A DNA stretch of 64,000 nt, from the NCBI RefSeq assembly GCF_902826915.1, contig NZ_CADEGP010000002.1, forward strand, positions 16,366-80,365. The letters run 5' to 3'. Under the pieces are notes generated by a model, which worked only from the letters and a program-made list of their open reading frames with translations, did not search any database and was not told where the DNA came from. Shown piece by piece: positions 40,183 through 48,285 of this stretch. The translations under genes and the position numbers were made by a program. Position 1 is the stretch's first letter. Every line of letters starts with the position of its first letter. The stretch is from an uncultured Nitrosomonas sp. GTDB taxonomy: Bacteria; Pseudomonadota; Gammaproteobacteria; Burkholderiales; Nitrosomonadaceae.

Positions 40183-41487
40183 ATGCTTATGTCAATTTAC
40201 TGCTCTAAATTAATGCGTGGTTTGCTATTTTTGCTTCTATGGCTAATCATTCCATCGCTCCACGCACAACTAAATATCGAAATTTTTGGCGGTGGCGCAT
40301 CCCGCATTCCGATTACTATCGTTCCTTTTGCTGAAGAAAATAGGCTGCAGCAAAGCATTACCCCTGTTATCAGTGCCGATTTGCAACGCACTGGATTGTT
40401 CAGATTGATTGATCCCGCTGGCTCATCACCCCATGCACCGGTGGAAGTAGTCTATGCCGACTGGGCCAATCGAGGAGTCAATGCTCTGGTCATCGGCCGC
40501 GTTACGCATTTGTCCGACGACCAGGTGGAAATTCAGTTTCGGGTAATGGATATTGCCAAGAAATCACAATTAACCGGCCTGGCCATTACCGTTCCAACTA
40601 CACAATTACGCGCTGCAGCGCATCGCATCGCGGATGTTATCTACGAAGCGCTGACCGGTGATGTTGGGGTATTTAGTACCCGTATCGCCTATGTTCTGAA
40701 ACGTGGCAATAAATACGCATTACAAGTTGCTGATGCCGATGGTTATAATGCACAATCCATCATCGAATATACGGAACCGATTATTTCTCCCGCATGGTCT
40801 CCGGATGGAAACCAATTGGCTTATGTATCTTTTGAGAACAAAAAACCGGTTGTATACGTTCAGACACTATCAACCCGTGAACGCAGAGCAGTTGCCAGTT
40901 TTAAAGGCAGCAATAGTGCGCCAGCCTGGTCTCCGGATGGAAAAAGGCTGGCGGTTGTGTTGACTGGACAGGGTGGATCACAAATATTTCTGGTCAATAC
41001 CGATGGCAGCGGTTTGCAAAGATTGAGTAGAAGTTCCAGTATTGATACAGAACCGAACTTCTCTCCAGACGGACGATACATCATATTTACTTCTGATCGT
41101 GGCGGTAGCCCGCAAATTTACCGCATGCCAGTAACCACCACAGAGTCTAGCAATGCCGAACGCCTTACATTTGAAGGTAACTACAATGCCAGTCCCGATT
41201 ATAGTCGGGATGGCAAAAGCTTTACTTTTATTCATCGCAACAACAATCAGTTTAATGTAGCTGCTCAAGAGATCGGTTCACGTCAAGTAGAGATTCTAAC
41301 CAATTCCAAATTTGACGAATCACCTAGTTTCGCACCCAATGGCAAAATGATCCTGTATGCGACTGAAATAAACGGGCATGGTATATTATCCGCTGTTTCC
41401 AGAGACGGGCAGACACGGCAACAACTGTCGGTACAAACGGGCGATATCCGAGAACCGGCCTGGGGTCCTTTACCAAAATGGAAGTAA
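40183..41487 (+). CDS. tolB: Tol-Pal system protein TolB
   Basis: The 434-residue periplasmic protein has a signal peptide (about 1-28), an N-terminal alpha/beta domain (about 30-160) and a six-bladed beta-propeller. The blades carry repeated AWSPDGK/FSPDGRYI motifs near 204, 248, 292 and later. It binds Pal and the TolA C-domain. A nearby ATG at 40189 is an equally possible start; neither has a strong ribosome site. The 42-base gap after tolA contains a TATAAT, so an internal promoter is conceivable. Confidence 0.96.
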   Translation: MLMSIYCSKLMRGLLFLLLWLIIPSLHAQLNIEIFGGGASRIPITIVPFAEENRLQQSITPVISADLQRTGLFRLIDPAGSSPHAPVEVVYADWANRGVNALVIGRVTHLSDDQVEIQFRVMDIAKKSQLTGLAITVPTTQLRAAAHRIADVIYEALTGDVGVFSTRIAYVLKRGNKYALQVADADGYNAQSIIEYTEPIISPAWSPDGNQLAYVSFENKKPVVYVQTLSTRERRAVASFKGSNSAPAWSPDGKRLAVVLTGQGGSQIFLVNTDGSGLQRLSRSSSIDTEPNFSPDGRYIIFTSDRGGSPQIYRMPVTTTESSNAERLTFEGNYNASPDYSRDGKSFTFIHRNNNQFNVAAQEIGSRQVEILTNSKFDESPSFAPNGKMILYATEINGHGILSAVSRDGQTRQQLSVQTGDIREPAWGPLPKWK

Positions 41488-41521
41488 TGTCTTAGTTTTT
41501 TTAATTTTAAAGGAGCAATAA

Positions 41522-42040
41522 ATGAGAAAGTTATTAAGCATTGCATTGATCGTTCTGTTATCCGCATGTGCCAGTCAAACCACACAGCCTGATGTTGAAG
41601 ATCTTACATCAGGCACAGATAATGGTTTAAGCGGAAGTGATTTGATGGGATCCGATTCAGGAAGGCCTAGCTATTTCAACCAACTAAATGATCCCAACAG
41701 CATTCTGTCACAACGTAGCGTTTTTTATGATTATGATAGTTATACAGTAGCAAGTGAATATAGAGAGTTGGTGCTATCACATGCCAGATTCCTGCGTGAC
41801 AACCCTGCTGCCAGCGTAATCCTGCAGGGAAATACGGATGATCGTGGCAGCCGTGAATACAATTTGGCTTTGGGTCAGCGCCGCGCCGACAGCGTTAAAA
41901 ATATGATGATACTGTCGGGCGCACAAGACGTACAGATCGAGTCGGTTAGCCTGGGAGAGGAAAAACCGCACGCAATGGGTCACGGTGAATCAGCCTGGAG
42001 TCAGAACCGTCGCACTGATATTCTTTACCGAGGCGAATAA
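41522..42040 (+). CDS. pal: Peptidoglycan-associated lipoprotein Pal
   Basis: The 172-residue outer-membrane lipoprotein has lipobox LSAC near residue 16. A low-complexity linker leads to the OmpA-C domain (about 65-170) with FYDYDSYTV, the peptidoglycan-binding NTDDRGSREYNLALGQRRADSV block and the C-terminal NRRTDILY. A strong aaaggag site precedes the start. It anchors the Tol system to peptidoglycan. Confidence 0.97.
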   Translation: MRKLLSIALIVLLSACASQTTQPDVEDLTSGTDNGLSGSDLMGSDSGRPSYFNQLNDPNSILSQRSVFYDYDSYTVASEYRELVLSHARFLRDNPAASVILQGNTDDRGSREYNLALGQRRADSVKNMMILSGAQDVQIESVSLGEEKPHAMGHGESAWSQNRRTDILYRGE

Positions 42041-42042
42041 CG

Positions 42043-42942
42043 ATGTTGATACGCGCTTTCTTTCTACTGTTATTGCTAAGCTGCAATGTCAGTTATGCAT
42101 CATTCTTTGGTGATAGCGAAGCACGCGAACAAATTGACGTATTGCGCAAACAGGTTAAGGAAATGGAAGTGCGTATTGCCAAGATGGATCAAGCGCTAAA
42201 TAACCAGGCACTGGTAGAGCTTTACACCCGGGTTGAAACACTTGGGCTTGAACTGGGAAAATTAAATGGTCAAATAGAAATGCTCAGTAACGAAAATGCG
42301 TTGTTACAAAAGCGACAACGAGATTTTTATATCGATCTTGATAATCGACTCCGCCAGATTGAGCAGCCTGGCAGCCGAGCGCCTTCGTCTCATTCTGAAC
42401 CCCAGAGCTCTCCTCGTAGCATGGCAGCACCGCCACCTGACGAACATGCAGCCGCTCCACCGATTAATAATGATATAACTCCTGAATCATTCCCAGCTGA
42501 AGGAGTAGATTCATCTCGAGCTATGGATTCTGGGCCTTTGTCAGCCAATGAATTAGCGCCACCAGGTCCAGTAGAAAATGGTTCTTATAAGGAAGCGTAT
42601 GATTCGTTCAGAAATGGTGAATATACGAACGCTATCGCACAATTTGAAAACTTTCTGGGAAATTATCCGCGATCCAGCTTAGCACCTGGTGCTGCTTACT
42701 GGATTGGCAATGCGCGCTACGCATTGCGTGATTATCAATTAGCCATCGATGCGCAAAAAAGATTGATCGGCAAGTACCCAGATAGCAATAAAGTACCGGA
42801 TGCTCTGCTAAATATCGCTACCAGCCAGTTTGAAATGGGTGACCGCAATACAGGCAGAAAAACCCTGGAGAATTTGCTGGCAAGTTACCCGCACAGTGAA
42901 GCCGCAGGAAAAGCCAAACAACGCTTATCGAACATCAAGTAA
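42043..42942 (+). CDS. cpoB: Cell division coordinator CpoB (YbgF)
   Basis: The 299-residue periplasmic protein has a signal peptide (about 1-19), an N-terminal trimerising coiled coil (about 25-100), a Pro/Ala-rich linker, and three TPRs (about 185-299) beginning with YKEAYDSFRNGEYTNAIAQFENFL. It couples PBP1B activity with Tol-Pal during constriction. It begins 2 bases after the pal stop codon. Confidence 0.95.
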   Translation: MLIRAFFLLLLLSCNVSYASFFGDSEAREQIDVLRKQVKEMEVRIAKMDQALNNQALVELYTRVETLGLELGKLNGQIEMLSNENALLQKRQRDFYIDLDNRLRQIEQPGSRAPSSHSEPQSSPRSMAAPPPDEHAAAPPINNDITPESFPAEGVDSSRAMDSGPLSANELAPPGPVENGSYKEAYDSFRNGEYTNAIAQFENFLGNYPRSSLAPGAAYWIGNARYALRDYQLAIDAQKRLIGKYPDSNKVPDALLNIATSQFEMGDRNTGRKTLENLLASYPHSEAAGKAKQRLSNIK

Positions 42943-43031
42943 ATCCAAAATTTAAACATCACTCCTCAATTGCTGTTTGCTGCATTCGCCACAAAGTAGT
43001 AGAGTCCGTTTTTTCCTTCAGGTAACTAGTA

Positions 43032-43691
43032 ATGATGCAAGCGTTAGAGACAACAACCTTGCGTGTCAGTGAAATTTTCTTCTCGTTACAAGGTGAAACA
43101 AGTCGCGTTGGACTACCTACGGTTTTCGTACGTCTGACAGGCTGTCCCTTGCGTTGCGGCTATTGTGACACCGCCTATGCGTTTACTGGCGGTGAAAATG
43201 TTTCTATTGCAGACATCTTGGATCGAATCACGCATTACAAAACGAATTACGTCACCGTTACAGGCGGAGAACCGCTAGCTCAAAAAGCTTGTTTAGTTCT
43301 GCTCACTGCACTCTGCGATGCCAAGTATTCGGTATCGCTCGAAACCAGCGGCGCCTTGGATTTGTCGCAAGTAGATCTGCGCATCTGCAAAGTAATGGAC
43401 ATTAAAACACCAGGTTCTGGTGAGGTCGTAAAGAACAACTGGGAAAATCTAATCTATCTGACACAAAAAGATGAAATAAAATTTGTACTGTGTGATGAAA
43501 CAGACTATCAATGGGCCATTGAAATTATTCATCAAAAGCAGCTATCGCAGTTATGCCCAATCTTATTTTCACCGGTTTATAATAGCCTAAATCCCGCAAC
43601 GTTGGCCTCTTGGATATTGCGCGATGAATTACCTGTCAGAATGCAACTGCAAATGCATAAATTGCTTTGGGGCGAAGGACCGGGACGATGA
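43032..43691 (+). CDS. queE: 7-carboxy-7-deazaguanine synthase
   Basis: Radical-SAM enzyme of queuosine/7-deazaguanine synthesis, converting 6-carboxy-tetrahydropterin to 7-carboxy-7-deazaguanine. The 219-residue protein has the cluster motif CPLRCGYC near residue 38-45, VTVTGGEPL near 75 for SAM binding, and [21 protein letters not shown] at the start, typical of QueE. It follows the Tol-Pal genes by about 90 bases and precedes queC. Confidence 0.95.
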   Translation: MMQALETTTLRVSEIFFSLQGETSRVGLPTVFVRLTGCPLRCGYCDTAYAFTGGENVSIADILDRITHYKTNYVTVTGGEPLAQKACLVLLTALCDAKYSVSLETSGALDLSQVDLRICKVMDIKTPGSGEVVKNNWENLIYLTQKDEIKFVLCDETDYQWAIEIIHQKQLSQLCPILFSPVYNSLNPATLASWILRDELPVRMQLQMHKLLWGEGPGR

Positions 43692-43710
43692 AGCCAATAC
43701 CAATCAAACT

Positions 43711-44385
43711 ATGAAGAAAGCAGTTGTATTATTGTCCGGAGGATTGGATTCCGCAACCACATTAGCCATTGCCCGCGACCAAGGTTTTGAGTGTCATGCA
43801 TTGAGTATCGATTATGGCCAACGACATTACGCAGAGTTAAATGCCGCGCAAAAGGTCGCACAATCATTGGGCTCCCATGCACACAAGATAATTAAGATCA
43901 ATCTGACCGCATTTGGTGGATCTGCGCTAACGGATCAATCCATTGAGGTGCCTACCTCTGGGAAAAATATTAATATTCCGGTTACTTATGTTCCAGCCAG
44001 AAATACCATCATGTTGTCACTGGCATTAGCCTGGGCGGAAACATTGGATTGCCAGGATATTTTTATTGGTGTTAACACAGTTGATTATTCCGGTTATCCA
44101 GATTGCCGGATGGAATACATTCAGGCTTTCGAAAAAATGGCTAACCTAGCGACTAGAGCGGGCATTGAAGGCAAACAGCTAACCATCCATACGCCGCTCA
44201 TGCCTTTGTCCAAGCAAGAGATAATTCAACTTGGACTTGCTTTAGGTGTTGATTATAGCTTCACCGTTTCTTGCTATCAGGCGGACGAAGCGGGACGAGC
44301 TTGCGGTGTCTGTGATTCCTGTCGGATTCGCAAAGCAGGGTTTAAAATAGCGAACATAATCGATCCAATCATTTATAGACCCTAA
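43711..44385 (+). CDS. queC: 7-cyano-7-deazaguanine synthase
   Basis: ATP-dependent enzyme making preQ0 from 7-carboxy-7-deazaguanine and ammonia. The 224-residue protein has the PP-loop [11 protein letters not shown] at the N-terminus, [18 protein letters not shown] near 97, and a C-terminal zinc site of C-x8-C-x2-C-x2-C type ([17 protein letters not shown]). I take the ATG at 43711 because it directly begins the PP-loop; the frame extends 29 codons upstream inside queE without family-like sequence. Confidence 0.95.
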   Translation: MKKAVVLLSGGLDSATTLAIARDQGFECHALSIDYGQRHYAELNAAQKVAQSLGSHAHKIIKINLTAFGGSALTDQSIEVPTSGKNINIPVTYVPARNTIMLSLALAWAETLDCQDIFIGVNTVDYSGYPDCRMEYIQAFEKMANLATRAGIEGKQLTIHTPLMPLSKQEIIQLGLALGVDYSFTVSCYQADEAGRACGVCDSCRIRKAGFKIANIIDPIIYRP

Positions 44386-44388
44386 GCA

Positions 44389-44736
44389 CTATTTTTTCTG
44401 AGTATCATTTTTACTGCCTTCCTGACGCATTTTACTTTCAAGCTTTTGTATTTGCTCAGGCGTCAAAACCACTTGCAAGTGTGATCGAGTTTCCTCCTGA
44501 ATTAACTGCAATTTCTTTCTTTCTTCATTGAAAACGGCTTCAACTTTCTTTTTTTCTGTATTAAGAATGGCCTCAACCTCACCTCGCTGAGTTTCACTAA
44601 GCCCCAATTCTTTAGTCATTTGATCGATGGTATTTCGATTATCCGCTGGAGAGTTTTTATTTTGGGCATATGCGATTGAAGCAATAAACAATAAAGTTAT
44701 CAGCAGTAATACAACAAATTGAATTTTCATTTCCAT
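44389..44736 (-). CDS. Secreted Spy/CpxP-like helical protein
   Basis: A roughly 115-residue precursor with a signal peptide cleaved after AYA (about residue 22) and a mature part that is all helix and rich in Lys, Glu and Gln. LGLSETQRGEVEAIL and LTPEQIQKLESK resemble the paired LTxxQ motifs of the periplasmic chaperone family Spy/CpxP. Starts at 44745 (GTG), 44736 (ATG) and 44730 (ATG) are all possible. Its upstream region has been replaced by an IS3-family remnant only about 25 bases away, so its native promoter may be gone. It is convergent with queC, with 3 bases between stop codons. Confidence 0.65.
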   Translation of the reverse strand: MEMKIQFVVLLLITLLFIASIAYAQNKNSPADNRNTIDQMTKELGLSETQRGEVEAILNTEKKKVEAVFNEERKKLQLIQEETRSHLQVVLTPEQIQKLESKMRQEGSKNDTQKK

Positions 44737-44756
44737 CACGATCACTTTAAGTTTCT

Positions 44757-45141
44757 AAGAAGAAGGCTATCTGGCAACGCCAGCCACAAGCAGGACTGAT
44801 AGTACAGCAGGACTCACGGATCGCAATATGCCAGTAAAGAATACCGGCGGCTTCTGAAAATACATGGCTTTATGGGTAGCATGAGCCGTATTGGTGATTG
44901 TTTCGACAATGCTGTGGCTGAAAGCTTTTTCCGCAGCCTCAAACAGGAGCGAATCCACTGGCGGCATTACCAAACCCGCTATGCAGCACAGCAAGATGTG
45001 CTGCACTATATTTCCATGTTTTATAACAGCCATCGATTGCATTCAGTCTTGGAATGCAAAAGCCCGAATCAATATGAGCTAGAAACAAAAATATTGAAAA
45101 AAGTCGCTTAACTGGGTTGTCCGGTTTGACTTGACTAGGTC
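44757..45141 (+). mobile_element. IS3-family transposase remnant (frameshifted 3' part and right end)
   Basis: Bases about 44763-44813 encode AIWQRQPQAGLI in one frame. The reading then shifts to the frame 44815-45111, encoding GSQYASKEYRRLL, then GSMSRIGDCFDNAVAESFF and FYNSHRLHS, the C-terminal half of an IS3/IS150-type DDE transposase including the final catalytic Glu region. Only about the last third of orfB remains, and a stop codon lies in frame at 44800. The sequence TGTCCGGTTTGACTTGACTA at 45117-45136 resembles an IS3-family right terminal repeat. The left end and orfA are missing, so the element cannot move by itself. Confidence 0.85.
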
Positions 45142-45565
45142 ATATCTCTTCTTCAATTGACACTAAAACTTCGTCACGCGCCCGAAATAAATCTAACCCG
45201 GATTGCATCGATTGAAAGTTCACGCTGAGTGCAGAATAGATGTATGCCATGCATTAAGCCGCCCCAGCTGTTCTTTTATCATCCCAGATAGTTACCAGGG
45301 ATAATTTCTTCTGGCTCAGCCATGCGCTGTTGTATTTCTACACGGCTTGCTTGCCAAACGTAAACAAATTGAAACGGGGATTTCAAATTAAAAGAATGAT
45401 AAGCTATAATCCAATATTACAATTATTCAATATGGTTGCATGAGAATATTAAATACAATTGTATAAAACCACACATAATGGCTTAATTTATCTCTTACTT
45501 ACTTTAAAGTAGTTCACCCTACTATATAGTTATTCTTGCAATTCAAGAATCATTGGAAGCCAGAC
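45142..45565. other. Non-coding stretch upstream of the TackOD1 gene
   Basis: About 420 bases lie between the IS remnant and the next gene. A 36-codon minus-strand frame (45140-45250) and a run ending near 45256 look faintly protein-like but match nothing I know; they may be the stump of a gene cut by the IS. The last 180 bases are very AT-rich. A TATAAT at 45405-45410 preceded at 18 bases by TTTCAA could start the polysaccharide operon, giving a leader of about 150 bases. Confidence 0.35.
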
Positions 45566-46954
45566 ATGCTTATTGTTTTCTCCCAAGACCAAGAAGAAAC
45601 TGATTTATCAAGTGAATACAAAAATCTCTTTAATATTTCATATTTTAGTGATTTTTCAGTTTGGGAGAAGGAAAGAATTATCCCATCAGCTTTTATCATC
45701 CAAGGAAAGGATAAGCATTACATTTCTACCATCCTTGGAAAAGTGCGTAAGGATAGTGAATTTTTTGCATCTTTGTGTTTTATTACCGATTCAGCTTTTC
45801 CGTACGACGACTTTATGCTCGACGGGCAGCTACCACAACCCATAGATTTACGAGAAGAAATAAATCAGTTTGATAATTTGCTGAAATCCCTGAAGAGTAA
45901 TGAAACCTATATCACTCATCAAGGACGACTGATTAAATATTTCTGGTTGCGGCCGGACTTTGTACTTCAACCATATCATGATTGGCAACACGCGCGTTTC
46001 TATCGCTATCCATTACTCGAAGCGCTAAGCCTAGATAAATCGGATAGTTTTGAGTGGCTGCGAAACCTTGCAAATAGTAAAATAATCGATCCTATCCTGT
46101 TGATTGATCGTCAACGTGAATGCACCGATTGTCGATCTTCTCATTTAAGTTTTGTTGATGTTTGTCCAAATTGTCTTTCTATAGACATAGGGATGCAAGC
46201 ATCGCTACATTGCTTTACTTGCGGATGTGTTGATGTGCAGGAGAGATTTCTGCATAGCGGCACATTAATCTGCCCCAAATGCCATACCCAGCTACGTCAT
46301 ATCGGCAGCGATTATGATAGGCCAATCGAAAACTATCGGTGCCATTCATGTAGCCAGTCATTCGTTGAAGGCGAGGTGCAGGTTCGCTGCGCTATGTGCG
46401 AGAAGGAGATGGAATCCAGTGAACTTATTCAAAATGAGATACGTAATTGGCGCTTAAGCGACAAAGGAAGAACAATCGCTTTTCGTGGAGAAGTTTTTGA
46501 TTTATCTTCAGGCTTTGATCAGCTCAACTTCATTTCCCGCGAGTTGTTTATCCACGATCTTGATTGGATGATGATAACGTCACGACGTTATCCAAACGTT
46601 AATTTCAGTTTATTTGGAATTTATTTTCCCAACTTACCAGAATTAGTCGAGCTTTTTAATCATGCACGATTACTGCAAATGCTTGAATCCTTTGCGCAGC
46701 AATTGAGAAGCTTATTACGCACCCCTGACCTTTCTACCCGAACAGCGGAAAACATGCTTTGGCTGCTCCTGCCGAATACTGACGAACAAGGATTATTCGG
46801 TTTCCATAAGCGCATAGAAGGCAGCATGAAATTATTATTGGAACAAAGCGAACATAAACTGGATTTTCGCTTTATTAGTATTTCCTCGCAAAAACTATCC
46901 AGCAAGGAAAACGCTGAGCTGCTGCTTGCCCGCCTATATGGTGAGTTACTGTAA
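45566..46954 (+). CDS. TackOD1 zinc-ribbon regulator with degenerate GGDEF-like C-terminus
   Basis: The 462-residue cytoplasmic protein begins with residues 1-110, which look like a worn receiver-type alpha/beta domain. About 110-300 match the TackOD1 output domain: RPDFVLQP and RYPLLEAL, then four or five zinc-ribbon cysteine pairs from CTDC near 185 to CAMCEKE near 278. The C-terminus (about 310-455) has the helix and strand pattern of a GGDEF domain but reads TAENMLWLLLPNTD where the GGDEF motif should be, so it should not make c-di-GMP. The ATG at 45566 has a ggaag site; an upstream TTG adds 10 residues. Its stop lies 3 bases before the glycosyltransferase start, so it is probably its dedicated regulator. 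Confidence 0.75.
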   Translation: MLIVFSQDQEETDLSSEYKNLFNISYFSDFSVWEKERIIPSAFIIQGKDKHYISTILGKVRKDSEFFASLCFITDSAFPYDDFMLDGQLPQPIDLREEINQFDNLLKSLKSNETYITHQGRLIKYFWLRPDFVLQPYHDWQHARFYRYPLLEALSLDKSDSFEWLRNLANSKIIDPILLIDRQRECTDCRSSHLSFVDVCPNCLSIDIGMQASLHCFTCGCVDVQERFLHSGTLICPKCHTQLRHIGSDYDRPIENYRCHSCSQSFVEGEVQVRCAMCEKEMESSELIQNEIRNWRLSDKGRTIAFRGEVFDLSSGFDQLNFISRELFIHDLDWMMITSRRYPNVNFSLFGIYFPNLPELVELFNHARLLQMLESFAQQLRSLLRTPDLSTRTAENMLWLLLPNTDEQGLFGFHKRIEGSMKLLLEQSEHKLDFRFISISSQKLSSKENAELLLARLYGELL

Positions 46955-46957
46955 TTT

Positions 46958-48283
46958 ATGGAAAGTCTGAATCAGGCTTGGTATTTGTTTCAGGCTACCT
47001 TGTCACGCTATCAGGATTTTCAGTATGTATTCATGCTGATTCCATTTGTGTTGTTTTTTGAGCTGCCGCTTTATTTCATCAATTGGATGAGCGTATTTCG
47101 CTATCTGATTAAGAATGCTATAGAGGCACCTTTGACGCTTCATTACTTTCCCCGCGTGACCTGCGCGATCACCTGCTATGCCGAAGGGAAAGCTGTTCAA
47201 AACACGGTGATATCACTATTGGAACAGATCTATCCCGGACACATAGAAATAATTGCGATGGTGGACGGAGTGAAAAGAAATCAAGTCACTTATCATGCTC
47301 TGGTGGAACTCGTTCCTTTAGTTTCGCAATATCCTAAACGCTCGCTGGTGATTATTCCGAAGTTTCAGCGCGGAGGCAGAGTTTCTTCACTCAATGCAGG
47401 GCTAAGCCGAGCTCAGGGGGAGATTTTTCTTGCACTGGATGGTGATACATCATTTGATAATCAGATGATTCGCTATGCCGCAGCGCATTTTAGAAACCCT
47501 GATATGGTGGCCGTCACAGGGCCGATGCGAGCACGGAACGCTAGAAAAACAATCATGACGCGATTGCAGAATTTAGAGTACATGTTGACGATGCAGGTGG
47601 GAAAATTAGGCTTTGCGAAGCTGGGTGTTATCAATAACATACCCGGAGCATTCGGTATTTTCAGAAAATCCTTTCTGCAACAAGTAGGGGGATGGAATAC
47701 TGGAACTGCTGAGGATCTGGATTTGACACTTCGTATCAAACAATATTACAAGCGCCACCCACATCTGCAAATTGAATTTGAACCAGGAGCTGTTTCTCAT
47801 ACCGACGTACCCGAAAGTTTAATAGACTTTCTTAAGCAACGCTTAAGATGGGATGGCGATCTTTGGTACATATATTCGAATAAGCACAAGTATGGTATTT
47901 CAGCTCCCATAATGGGATGGAAGAATTTCATTTTCCTGCTTTGGTACGGCATCTTATTTCAGATTGTTATGCCTTTCTCCATTGTGTTATATACGATCTA
48001 TATCGCGGTGAAGCTTCCGCTATATGCTTTCTTACTTAGCATGACATTGGTTTATGCATTCTATTTTTGCCTCATTACTATTCAGTACATTCTCTATCTG
48101 ATATTCATCACAGACAGAAGAAAAGAGGACTGCAATGCTATTTTTATCCTTCCGGTTTATCCAATATTTCAATTTATATCCCGTGTCTGGAGCGCGCTTG
48201 CTATCCTGAATCAGATTATCAATAAAGGCCACTTGGATTCGGCAATGGCACCGCTATGGGTACTCAAGAAGGGGAAACAGTAA
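46958..48283 (+). CDS. Membrane family-2 glycosyltransferase (polysaccharide synthase)
   Basis: The 441-residue processive-type GT2 has a TM helix near 20-42 and a cytoplasmic GT-A domain with DGDT near 161 (metal-binding DxD), TAEDLD near 249 (TED catalytic base) and QRLRW near 293 (acceptor-binding QxxRW). Four C-terminal TM helices (about 320-430) follow. This is the layout of PgaC, hyaluronan and alginate (Alg8) synthases, which polymerise and export a chain through the inner membrane. It lies inside a four-gene cluster with an outer-membrane exporter and adaptor. The sugar is not deducible. Confidence 0.9.
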   Translation: MESLNQAWYLFQATLSRYQDFQYVFMLIPFVLFFELPLYFINWMSVFRYLIKNAIEAPLTLHYFPRVTCAITCYAEGKAVQNTVISLLEQIYPGHIEIIAMVDGVKRNQVTYHALVELVPLVSQYPKRSLVIIPKFQRGGRVSSLNAGLSRAQGEIFLALDGDTSFDNQMIRYAAAHFRNPDMVAVTGPMRARNARKTIMTRLQNLEYMLTMQVGKLGFAKLGVINNIPGAFGIFRKSFLQQVGGWNTGTAEDLDLTLRIKQYYKRHPHLQIEFEPGAVSHTDVPESLIDFLKQRLRWDGDLWYIYSNKHKYGISAPIMGWKNFIFLLWYGILFQIVMPFSIVLYTIYIAVKLPLYAFLLSMTLVYAFYFCLITIQYILYLIFITDRRKEDCNAIFILPVYPIFQFISRVWSALAILNQIINKGHLDSAMAPLWVLKKGKQ

Positions 48284-48285
48284 CA

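Noticed and set aside
42942..43032. preQ1 riboswitch before queE
   Set aside because: The 90-base gap shows no compact C-rich loop and A-rich tail pattern of preQ1 aptamers.
43624..43710. Longer N-terminus for QueC
   Set aside because: The extra 29 codons lie inside queE and do not resemble QueC; the PP-loop begins right after the ATG at 43711.
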